Shown here in pieces: positions 43,441 to 51,431 of a stretch of 64,000 nt of DNA. This DNA is from Bacteroidota bacterium (GTDB lineage Bacteria; Bacteroidota; Bacteroidia; Bacteroidales; JAGONC01). The notes below the pieces were generated by a model. That model saw only the letters and a program-made list of their open reading frames with translations, was not told the DNA's origin and did no database searches. The translations under genes were made by a program, and so were the position numbers. Where the stretch lies: the NCBI GenBank assembly GCA_026391695.1, contig JAPLDP010000031.1, positions 47,614-111,613 on the forward strand. The letters are read 5' to 3'. The stretch's first letter is position 1. Each line of letters starts with the position of its first letter.

Positions 43441-44787
43441 CTAATCATCCCGAACGCAACGGACACTATACCCACTCCCATCCTGAGACGTTACCCGTTC
43501 TATATCGGTGCTGTTATAATTCAGCCAACGATCCCATTTGAAGTAAGGATTATACTCAGGCCACGATGAAGTCCAGAAGGAAGCGTATGTGCCCATGGCA
43601 GCGAAGTTACTATACACATAATTGCGGTACCCCCCCGGGAGAGCTGTGAAGCCACTTTCGTTGGTTGCACCCCAATTTGGATTAAACCAATGAGTTGTTC
43701 CGGTTTCTCTCAGGTTGGCTCCTGCATCAAATCCACGCCACCATTCTTCATCCCATTCAGGATCTCCGACAGGATACTGGCTATCCACAGTCCCTTCGAG
43801 TATCTTCCATTCATTATCTGTGGGTATATGCCAATCTGGCGGGCAAATACCTTTTGTGCTCTGCCGTATTGAGTACTGCATCATTTCGTTCCATTGATAA
43901 AGACCTCCGTAGATAAAGCAAATGTCTTCCTCATCATTGTAACAGTATTTTTCAATGATCCCATCATCTTCCATTGCTTGTACTCCCGGTATCATTGTTC
44001 CCACATTCAGGTTTTCTTTAAGCCAACATTGACTGAATATCTGAATGGTGTTGTAAACCTGTCCTTCATATATAACAGTTGGTGTTCCCGGGCAGGGAAT
44101 ATTGGTAGCAAACTGGAAGGTGTATATATGATTCTCAACAAGTTCATCAAGTATACCGGATTCCAGGGTATCTGCATAGCCAATGTATAGCAGCTCATCT
44201 CCAGGATTGAAGGTAAAGTATCGGTTGATTGTACCAATTTTTAGGAGTACCTCCATTCCTTCGCTTCCCATGTATTCAAGCCGGCAGGTTCGTTCTGAAC
44301 CCATGCCGATGTGGAGGATTTTGATGGAATGACTGGCCCCTTGCAAGGTGGCCGTGAAGAAATAAAACTCCTGGTCCCCAGGTATGAACCGGAAGGAATG
44401 ATTTCCCTTTTCCAATAGCCTTTCCTGGTTAATGAACTGCCGTCCCAGCACATCAGTAACCCTGATATTTACGTTGTCCTTTTCAGGGACATAAATACTG
44501 ATGATGGTCTGGTCAACCACTGGATTCGGGAAGTTCTGCATTACCCTGAAATTACTTTCTATATCCTCGTTGTCATGGATACCAACATAATAGAGAGTAA
44601 GCACTGTATCTGGGTAATACAAAACTGTATCGCCTCCCTGGGTGCGATTCATTACTTTGATACTGTCGAGCTGGACATAAGAAGTGTTGTCAACAGCCGT
44701 GAAGGTTAATTCGATTGTTGGACGCTGACCAAATGCCATCATAGATGCAAAGGCAAGGATTAAAAGGAAAGGGAACATGGTTTTCAT
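43441..44787 (-). CDS. FISUMP-domain secreted protein with internal T9SS-like domain (paralogue 4)
   Basis: 448 residues from the ATG at 44787, which gives the signal peptide MKTMFPFLLILAFASMMAFG; the ATG at 44832 would place 15 residues ahead of it and overlap the promoter. Same layout as its paralogues: YVQLDSIKVMNRTQGGDTVL; internal FPNPVVDQTIISIYVPEKDN ... GNHSFRFIPG; FISUMP block with ICPPDWHIPTDNEWKILEGT, GFTALPGGYRN and end SVRCVRDD. The middle region is closest to the gene at 34515, while the signal peptide is closest to the gene at 40014, which suggests mosaic exchange among copies. Confidence 0.88.
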   Translation of the reverse strand: MKTMFPFLLILAFASMMAFGQRPTIELTFTAVDNTSYVQLDSIKVMNRTQGGDTVLYYPDTVLTLYYVGIHDNEDIESNFRVMQNFPNPVVDQTIISIYVPEKDNVNIRVTDVLGRQFINQERLLEKGNHSFRFIPGDQEFYFFTATLQGASHSIKILHIGMGSERTCRLEYMGSEGMEVLLKIGTINRYFTFNPGDELLYIGYADTLESGILDELVENHIYTFQFATNIPCPGTPTVIYEGQVYNTIQIFSQCWLKENLNVGTMIPGVQAMEDDGIIEKYCYNDEEDICFIYGGLYQWNEMMQYSIRQSTKGICPPDWHIPTDNEWKILEGTVDSQYPVGDPEWDEEWWRGFDAGANLRETGTTHWFNPNWGATNESGFTALPGGYRNYVYSNFAAMGTYASFWTSSWPEYNPYFKWDRWLNYNSTDIERVTSQDGSGYSVRCVRDD

Positions 44788-44820
44788 AGTTGTTGGATTT
44801 GGTGGGAAAATATTCAGCTT

Positions 44821-44852
44821 TAAAGATACCAAATTCTAAGGCTAAAAGCAAA
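44821..44852 (-). promoter_or_regulatory. Promoter of the FISUMP gene at 43441-44787
   Basis: On the minus strand TTTG (44852-44849) and TATCTTTA (44828-44821) are 20 bp apart, in the same context as the promoters at 39720 and 41376. Confidence 0.6.
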
Positions 44853-45161
44853 GAATATTTTCTCTGGAACTATTCCGGGTCCTTTCGGACTCTGGAAGGT
44901 TGCAGTGTCAAATTAATCATCCGGAGTTATAATTGTACCATCTTGATTCGACTCCAAACCGATAATATCTATCTCCTGATAATCTTAAGATTCAGTGGTC
45001 TATTTAGGATAAAAGCCTGACTATTCTGGCACTTAATTCTTCCAAGCCAGTTATTACTCCGTTATAGACCATAGTTAAAAATGACATTGATAAGCCAATA
45101 TACAAAATTGATCAACTTGTCGTATCTTTATATACTTGTTCAATAATTAAAATCATTAGCC
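44853..45161. other. Intergenic region between divergent genes
   Basis: AT-rich. A TATCTTTA box at 45123-45130 could be the -7 element for the GH3 gene, but no TTTG box is found at the right distance. Nothing else is seen. Confidence 0.4.
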
Positions 45162-48100
45162 ATGTCCCGAAAATATAACATCCTGTTGTTTTCAGTCTTG
45201 AATTTTGTACTGAATAGTTCAATCCTTTATTCTCAGATCTATCTTGACAGCACAGCCACAGTGGAAGCCAGGACCGAAGATCTGTTGCAGAGGTTAAGCC
45301 TCAGCCAGAAACTTCAGTACATCGGCGGGTATAATGATTTCTACATCAGAGCGGTTACAAACCCGGCCATACCCATGATCAAGATGTCAGACGGACCCGT
45401 TGGTGTGAGGACATGGGGACAAACCACAGCCTATCCTGCCGGGATTTGTTCAGCTTCAACGTGGGACACTGCGCTGATCAACGGGCTGGGAGTTTCATTA
45501 GGCAGAGATGCCCGTGCAAGGGGGGTGCACATCCTGCTGGCGCCAGGTGTAAACATGCACCGTGCACCTATGTGCGGCCGTAATTTTGAGTATTTTGGTG
45601 AAGATCCTTTTTTGGCAGGGGAAATAACAGCTGCATATATCAGGGGCGTGCAAAGTGAACGCGTCATAGCCACAGTCAAGCATTTTGCAGCCAACAACCA
45701 GGAATGGGACCGCAATATAGTTAGTTCCAATATGGAGGAACGCACCCTCCAGGAAATTTATTTACCTGCATTCAGGGCGGCTGTGGTAAACGGAAAGGCC
45801 GGAGCCATTATGTCTGCCTACAATTTATTAAATGGGAGTTATTGTTCGCAAAACAAGCACCTGCTTACTGAGATACTGAAACAGGACTGGAATTTTGATG
45901 GTTTCGTGATGTCAGACTGGGGCGCAACGCACGATGGGCTGAAGGCAGCCCTCGCAGGGCTTGACCTTGAAATGCCATCAGGTGTTCACATGAACAGTGC
46001 CATTCTTTTGCCTGCTATCAACAACGGGACATTGAACCCATCGGTTATTGACGATAAGGTGAGGCGAATCCTCAGTACATTATTCCGGTTTGGTTTTTTT
46101 GACCATCCGCAGCTTGATCCGTCTATTCCACTGGATAATCCTGCCAGCGCTGCAGTCTCGCTGAATATTGCTCGTGCAGGTATTGTCCTGCTTAAAAACG
46201 AGAACAATATCCTGCCCTTCGATAAAAACAACATGACTAAGATCGCTGTCATTGGACCAAATGGAAATAGTTACGTTGCAGGCGGGGGCAGCTCTTATAC
46301 CGACCCATTTCATTCGGTAAGCGTGCTGAGCGCCATAGAGTCAATTGCCGGACCTGGCATCACGGTTACATTTGACAAAGGTTTTACCGATGATGATACC
46401 GTTTTTCAAACATCCCAGTTTTATATTGGTAGCGGGTCAGGCCAGTCGGGACTGCATGCCGAATACTTCAACAACCAGAATTTATCTGGTACAGCCTATT
46501 ATATAAGTACAGACAACAAGGTTAATTTTAATTGGGGTGCAGGTAGCCCTTCCATTGCAGGATTTCCGGCAGACCATTTTTCGATACGGTGGACCGGTGT
46601 GATTCGTCCCCAATCAACGGGAAATTATGAATTTATTTTGCGTTGTGACGATGGCGGCAGACTTTATCTTGATAACCAGTTAATCATCAACCAGTGGCAC
46701 GACCAGTCAGCTACGACCTATCGCACCACCATGGTATTTGTCGGGGGTACCGAGCATAGCATTAAAATTGAATATTATGAAAATGGTGGTGACGCTGAAA
46801 TAAGGGCGGGATGGCACCTGCTGGATTTTACTAATTCGCTGGCCATACAGCATGCAGCAGAAGCCGATGCAGCTATTGTATGCGCCGGCTTCAACAGCGA
46901 TCTTGAGAGCGAAGGCTTTGACCGCACATTTGAGCTTCCAGCTTTACAGGACAGCCTGATTAACGCTATTTCCTCAGTAAACCCCAGGACAATTGTTGTC
47001 CTGAATGCAGGTGGGAATGTTGCAACATCTAACTGGCTTTCGCATGTGAAAGGATTGTTGCATGCCTGGTATCCGGGTCAGGAAGGCGGAACTGCTGTTG
47101 CAGAGATCATCTTCGGAATAACCAATCCATCGGGTAAGTTACCGGTATCATTTGAGAAACGATGGGAAGATAACCCCACATTCAACAGTTATTATGATGA
47201 AAACCATGACCAGAATGTTTATTATTCAGAAGGATTGCTGATGGGCTATCGGTATTACGACACAGAGAATGTAGAACCATTGTTTCCTTTTGGTTATGGG
47301 CTTTCATATACTACATTTGAATACGGCAATCTTTCCATAACCCCGGATACAACAGGTAACCCAAATGAAATTACGGTCAGCTTTGATGTGAAGAATACCG
47401 GTAGCCGCGATGGAGCAGAGGTTGCCCAGCTTTACATCCACCAGCCTGTTTCGAAATTGATGCGCCCTTTCAAAGAATTGAAGGGTTTCTCAAAAGTATC
47501 CCTGCTTGCAGGTGAGACAAAGAACGTGAGCATCACTTTAGACAGTAGTTCATTCTCTTACTATAAGACATACACTAAAGCATGGGGACTAGATTACACA
47601 GATTTTGTGATAATGGTTGGTGCTTCTTCTCGAGATATTAGGCTAACAGGGTATGTAGAGTTGACAAGTCCTGATATAACCAAACCCCAGGTAACAGCGC
47701 TGACACCTACTGACAGTACTTCCAACCTGAGCAGCCATGTGGATTTTGTGATGAATTTCAATAAACCTGTTAATTTCAACCAGGATAAAATGATCATTAT
47801 TAGGGAATACGCCACAGATAAAGTGAAAGAAATTATAAATGCCGGGAATATAGGTGGATCGGGAACAAGTACCATTTCTTTCTTCAATAATTACAGTCTT
47901 TCACTTAACACAAAATACTATGTGGTGGTCGATTCTGCTGCATTTCTTGATCTTTACGAAAACGCATTTGCTGGTATTTCTGACAAAGATACCTGGTCGT
48001 TTACAATAACTGTGAGCGGAATGGGGAGTATTAACGGCAATGCGCCTTTGCTAAATGTTTACCCCAATCCGGCGAAAAATGTGCTTATGGTTGAATACCG

Positions 48101-48290
48101 ATTGCCATCCAAATACCAACCTTCTTTGCAAATTGTTGATATTTTCGGAAGGGTTATGGTCACGATGAATCTCTCATCAAACCTTGCCGGTACAAAGGAA
48201 TTCGAATGCTCGGCGCTAAAAAGTGGCATTTATTTCGTAAAAATAACTTCGGAAAAGGGAATCCTGACCAGTAAAATTGTTAAAGAATAG
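45162..48290 (+). CDS. GH3 beta-glucosidase with PA14 insert and T9SS sorting domain
   Basis: 1,042 residues. A signal peptide precedes the GH3 N-domain; the catalytic aspartate is in the nucleophile motif GFVMSDWGATHDGLKAAL, and substrate-binding blocks include ATVKHFAANNQEWDRN and AIMSAYNLLNG. The C-domain is interrupted by a PA14 domain (LHAEYFNNQNLSGTAYY ... YEFILRCDDGGRLYLDNQL), a usual insert in GH3. Then come a fibronectin-III-like domain (GSRDGAEVAQLYIHQP), a Big_5-like Ig domain (DITKPQVTALTPTDSTSNLS) and a T9SS type A end (VYPNPAKNVLMVEYRL ... GIYFVKI). It releases glucose from beta-glucans at the cell surface and probably acts with the GH30 enzyme encoded 55 bp downstream. Confidence 0.93.
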   Translation: MSRKYNILLFSVLNFVLNSSILYSQIYLDSTATVEARTEDLLQRLSLSQKLQYIGGYNDFYIRAVTNPAIPMIKMSDGPVGVRTWGQTTAYPAGICSASTWDTALINGLGVSLGRDARARGVHILLAPGVNMHRAPMCGRNFEYFGEDPFLAGEITAAYIRGVQSERVIATVKHFAANNQEWDRNIVSSNMEERTLQEIYLPAFRAAVVNGKAGAIMSAYNLLNGSYCSQNKHLLTEILKQDWNFDGFVMSDWGATHDGLKAALAGLDLEMPSGVHMNSAILLPAINNGTLNPSVIDDKVRRILSTLFRFGFFDHPQLDPSIPLDNPASAAVSLNIARAGIVLLKNENNILPFDKNNMTKIAVIGPNGNSYVAGGGSSYTDPFHSVSVLSAIESIAGPGITVTFDKGFTDDDTVFQTSQFYIGSGSGQSGLHAEYFNNQNLSGTAYYISTDNKVNFNWGAGSPSIAGFPADHFSIRWTGVIRPQSTGNYEFILRCDDGGRLYLDNQLIINQWHDQSATTYRTTMVFVGGTEHSIKIEYYENGGDAEIRAGWHLLDFTNSLAIQHAAEADAAIVCAGFNSDLESEGFDRTFELPALQDSLINAISSVNPRTIVVLNAGGNVATSNWLSHVKGLLHAWYPGQEGGTAVAEIIFGITNPSGKLPVSFEKRWEDNPTFNSYYDENHDQNVYYSEGLLMGYRYYDTENVEPLFPFGYGLSYTTFEYGNLSITPDTTGNPNEITVSFDVKNTGSRDGAEVAQLYIHQPVSKLMRPFKELKGFSKVSLLAGETKNVSITLDSSSFSYYKTYTKAWGLDYTDFVIMVGASSRDIRLTGYVELTSPDITKPQVTALTPTDSTSNLSSHVDFVMNFNKPVNFNQDKMIIIREYATDKVKEIINAGNIGGSGTSTISFFNNYSLSLNTKYYVVVDSAAFLDLYENAFAGISDKDTWSFTITVSGMGSINGNAPLLNVYPNPAKNVLMVEYRLPSKYQPSLQIVDIFGRVMVTMNLSSNLAGTKEFECSALKSGIYFVKITSEKGILTSKIVKE

Positions 48291-48344
48291 AAATTTGGGG
48301 AGTAAGAGGCAGCGTGTATTATGTGCCCTTATGGTTAATATCTT

Positions 48345-49844
48345 ATGATCATTAAAGCTTTTAAAATGCACTATCATTCAAATCATAAAGCTGGCAATAT
48401 CATTATGCTGACGTTGCTTTCAGGAATTTTCACATGCCTCCTGAATTGCAGCAACAATGATAATTCCGAGCATCAGGAACCACCAGTTCAAACCGACATT
48501 GGTAAGGCACATGTCTGGCTGACCAAAGGTGATAAAACAAAGCTCTTGAATAAAGAAGGTGATCTTTCAATCAAGGAGCAGGATTCCTCTAATTGGCCAG
48601 TCATTGTGGTGGATACGACCATCGCGTTTCAGGCCATGGAAGGATTTGGGGCAGCCCTTACCGGTTCCTCAGCTTACCTGCTTCACAAAAAGATGAATGC
48701 AGCGACGCGGCAAACGACACTTCATAATTTATTCGATCCGGTCAGCGAAATAGGTATTTCATATCTGCGCCTTACAATTGGCGCCTCAGATTTTTCTCTT
48801 TCTGATTTCACTTATGATGATATACCAATATCCGAAACCGATTTTGACCTTAATCAGTTTTCACTTGGGCAGGATTATGAAGATGTGATTCCGGTTTTGA
48901 AAGAAATCATTCAGATTGCACCGGACATAAGATTGATAGGTTCGCCCTGGAGCCCGCCACCCTGGATGAAAACCAACGGCAGCATGAAAGGTGGAAAACT
49001 TAAAACAACCTGCTATGATGTTTGTGCTGACTATTTTGTCAGGTATATCCAGGAGATGAAAAACGAAGGGATCACCATCACGGCTATAACACCGCAAAAT
49101 GAACCGCTTTATTTTACGGCAACCTATCCATGCATGGAGATGCAACCCGGGGAGCAACTGGATTTTATTAAAAACCACCTCGGGCCAAAATTTGAATCGG
49201 CAGGTATAGACACTAAAATCATTATTTACGATCACAATTGGGACAATATGTCTTACGCTATTTCCATTCTTAATGACCCTGAGGCAAGTAAATATATTTC
49301 CGGCACGGCTTTTCACGCCTATGCAGGAGATGTTTCGGCCATGAGCACGGTTCATAACGCACACCCGGATAAAGACTTATATTTCACGGAGATTTCCGGT
49401 GGCGCATGGGCTACAGATTTTAGCTCTAACCTGATGTGGTTCATGAGGAACATTTTAATAGGTACGGCTTTGAACTGGTCGAATACCAGTATTTTCTGGA
49501 ACCTTGTTCTCGATCAGAACTATGGTCCTCAAAATAATGGATGCTCCAATTGCCGCGGCGTAGTGACGCTCAATCTACAGAACGGGCAAATCACCAAAAA
49601 TGAGGAGTATTATTCCATCGCCCATTTTTCAAAATTTGTTAGACCAGGGGCAGTCAGGGTTTCGTCAGATGTGCCTCTTACTTTGGTAAATATCGGCGTG
49701 GTGGTCTTTTTAAACACCGACGGGACAAAAGTCCTGGTTGTCAGTAATTACGGCTCTAATTTTAAAACATTTAGCGTAAAACAGGGTAAAAATAATTTCG
49801 ACTATTCCATCGCACCGTTATCGGTAGCCACTATTTTATGGTAA
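48345..49844 (+). CDS. GH30-family glycoside hydrolase, probable lipoprotein
   Basis: 499 residues (an ATG at 48366 would give 492). The N-terminus has a hydrophobic run ending LLNCSNND, a lipobox-like cysteine, so it is probably a lipoprotein. GH30 landmarks: FQAMEGFGAALTGSSAYLL, IGISYLRLTIGASDFSLSDF, GSPWSPPPWMKTNG. The acid/base glutamate is in AITPQNEPLYFTATYPC and the nucleophile in LYFTEISGGAW. An expected activity is endo-beta-1,6-glucanase or a related glucosidase. It follows the GH3 gene on the same strand, forming a two-gene saccharide-degrading unit without a visible SusC/SusD pair. It is distant in sequence from the GH30 at 16600. Confidence 0.9.
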   Translation: MIIKAFKMHYHSNHKAGNIIMLTLLSGIFTCLLNCSNNDNSEHQEPPVQTDIGKAHVWLTKGDKTKLLNKEGDLSIKEQDSSNWPVIVVDTTIAFQAMEGFGAALTGSSAYLLHKKMNAATRQTTLHNLFDPVSEIGISYLRLTIGASDFSLSDFTYDDIPISETDFDLNQFSLGQDYEDVIPVLKEIIQIAPDIRLIGSPWSPPPWMKTNGSMKGGKLKTTCYDVCADYFVRYIQEMKNEGITITAITPQNEPLYFTATYPCMEMQPGEQLDFIKNHLGPKFESAGIDTKIIIYDHNWDNMSYAISILNDPEASKYISGTAFHAYAGDVSAMSTVHNAHPDKDLYFTEISGGAWATDFSSNLMWFMRNILIGTALNWSNTSIFWNLVLDQNYGPQNNGCSNCRGVVTLNLQNGQITKNEEYYSIAHFSKFVRPGAVRVSSDVPLTLVNIGVVVFLNTDGTKVLVVSNYGSNFKTFSVKQGKNNFDYSIAPLSVATILW

Positions 49845-50007
49845 TACCATCCCCAGGGAATCACAAAAAAAACAAGATTTTAGGGGGTTATAATTTATTT
49901 TCTCAGCATAAAAAAAGTACTTTCTTTTCTCCTTTGCAGCATAGGCAGGTTTTCTTTCATCTATTTCAAGTTGATTTCTATTTTTTACTTTTGCAACTTA
50001 AAATAAT

Positions 50008-50190
50008 TTATTTCTTTCTATCCTTTATTGCTTTAAAAATTTGAGTTAATAATACTCCTGATAATACTCCGATAATAAATATTGATAGAAATTCAACAGT
50101 CCGAATACTTCCTTTAGAAAAAATTATAAAATAATTCCCTAATGAAATTATTAAAAGAACGGCTGGAATTACAATTACTTTATTTTTCAT
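50008..50190 (-). CDS. Small two-helix membrane protein
   Basis: 60 residues: MKNKVIVIPAVLLIISLGNY is the start of the first membrane helix, and FLSIFIIGVLSGVLLTQIF the second, followed by a basic tail (KAIKDRKK). The topology and basic ends are credible for a real small membrane protein. It is convergent with the GH30 gene and alone. Function unknown. Confidence 0.55.
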   Translation of the reverse strand: MKNKVIVIPAVLLIISLGNYFIIFSKGSIRTVEFLSIFIIGVLSGVLLTQIFKAIKDRKK

Positions 50191-50654
50191 CTTTCATCCT
50201 ATTTTTTAATACTCGTATGGCTTTTCGGTAGCGCCCCGTTTTTAAAGTGTGTTCTGGTTTCCACTTTAATTTTTTTTATAATGGATGGTCAGTTCGATTT
50301 TAGACCGCTGTATCATTTTTTTAACTTGCCCATAATGAAAGTGTATACGGTTGTATTTATATTTCACTTATCAACGCGCTCAGTAAAATTAAACATATTC
50401 AACGATTTTAAATCGGTACGTTATTTTGACGGATCTGATACGGATGCCATCTCTTTTGAGAGATGTCATCCGATTTGTCCGGATGACATCTTTTGCAAAG
50501 ATGGCATCCGTGTCTACTATAAAACGCAGAAAACGTGAAGTGTTTTCGTATTTGTACGGCTGGCGCCACACAAAGCGTTACTTATCAGGCGAAGCTGCTT
50601 TCGGTTCTGGTTTGTATAATGCAACGGTTCAGCGGTAAGAGGCAATTGTCGAAC
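50191..50654. other. Intergenic region with a double-hairpin repeat
   Basis: Contains the 72-bp element at 50440-50511. The open frames here (up to about 94 codons) overlap that element or the lipoprotein gene on the opposite strand and show no protein-like pattern. Confidence 0.5.
50440..50511. repeat. 70-bp double-hairpin repeat, copy 1
   Basis: It is bounded by a perfect 12-bp inverted repeat (ACGGATGCCATC/GATGGCATCCGT). Inside, GATGTCATCCG pairs perfectly with CGGATGACATC. The same 70-bp core occurs at 63024-63093 with a few changes. Each half can also fold alone around TTTT or TTGCAA loops with one mismatch per stem. Confidence 0.85.
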
Positions 50655-51128
50655 CTACCATGCCGTTCCCACCGATTTGTGGAAATGGACAATCTTCCAG
50701 TCCTTGCCGCGTTTCTCCAGAATCCAGCTGCAGCGTACTGGCAGCTGCATGACTTGCCCTTCCATTGTGGATTTGAAGTCCCAGAGGCAGGTAGCCCACG
50801 CAAACTGTCCTTCGGGTGACAAATTGATGGTGACATCGCTAGAAGTTATCTTTGTCTCTGACAAAGCAGCATTTTGAGCTTCAATTAACTTTCTCAAAGT
50901 ATCCCACCCGACAATGCGTTCGTTAGCGCCAGTACCGAAGTTCACCATGTCGGTGTCGTGAATGAAGATTTTGCCATAGAGCTCAATGTCTTCATTCTCA
51001 ATACTTAGTATGTAACTATCGAGGACAGCGTTGATTGCTGACTTCTCGGCTGCAGTGTCTACTGCCCTTTGGCAGCCCATGACCAGCGTCAGAGCTGTGA
51101 TGATGAAGATAATGGATACATGTTTCAT
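50655..51128 (-). CDS. NTF2-like (DUF4440/SnoaL-type) lipoprotein
   Basis: 157 residues. A lipoprotein signal ends in a lipobox (ITALTLVMGC). The mature part has the cone-shaped alpha+beta pattern of NTF2-like proteins: a helix AINAVLDSYILSIENEDIEL, then HDTDMVNFGTGANERIVGW, and strands QFAWATCLWDFKSTMEGQVM and SWILEKRGKDWKIVHFHKSV. Such proteins bind small ligands or act as isomerase-like enzymes; here the role is unknown. It is a single gene. A FISUMP relic lies 130 bp upstream. Confidence 0.8.
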   Translation of the reverse strand: MKHVSIIFIITALTLVMGCQRAVDTAAEKSAINAVLDSYILSIENEDIELYGKIFIHDTDMVNFGTGANERIVGWDTLRKLIEAQNAALSETKITSSDVTINLSPEGQFAWATCLWDFKSTMEGQVMQLPVRCSWILEKRGKDWKIVHFHKSVGTAW

Positions 51129-51259
51129 GATGCAACTCCTTTTAATTTTATTGTTTGCTTAAAATTAAAAATAATTTTCCTTTTTTAAATTTTCCTACAA
51201 AAATTTATTAATGAGACTCAAATTTTACAAATAAAGTGCAGTAAAATTTGTAAGTCGGA

Positions 51260-51360
51260 TTAATCCCTGATGCACCGGACAATAAAACCGTACGTCTTAG
51301 TATTTGCAAGGGGTGAATAGTTACTTCCTTCAGAGTTTAAAGAACTCTTTAAGTTCAGCC
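51260..51360 (-). pseudogene. FISUMP C-terminal relic
   Basis: The minus strand encodes LNLKSSLNSEGSNYSPLANT, then KTYGFIVRCIRD and a stop, ending like the intact FISUMP proteins. Nothing of the rest of the gene is present. Confidence 0.7.
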
Positions 51361-51372
51361 TATGCCGGGCGG

Positions 51373-51406
51373 AAAAAAAAGAAGCCGCCCTTTTTTGGAC
51401 GGCTTC
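51373..51406 (-). terminator. Rho-independent terminator
   Basis: On the minus strand GAAGCCGTCC and GGGCGGCTTC (one G:U pair) form a 10-bp stem around AAAAAA, followed by eight T. It lies 26 bp after the stop codon of the gene at 51432-53354. Confidence 0.9.
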
Positions 51407-51431
51407 CTCTTAAAGAAAGAGTGATCTTTTT

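Noticed and set aside
45123..45130. Promoter for the GH3 gene based on TATCTTTA
   Set aside because: No TTTG box is found 19-21 bp upstream, so only the -7-like half is present; not listed as a promoter.
45162..49844. A complete polysaccharide utilisation locus
   Set aside because: GH3 and GH30 genes are present, but no SusC/SusD pair or sensor-regulator lies nearby, so only a two-gene glycosidase unit is claimed.
50281..50819. Several plus-strand frames of 66-94 codons
   Set aside because: They run through the double-hairpin repeat or antisense to the NTF2-like lipoprotein gene and show no conserved-looking segments.
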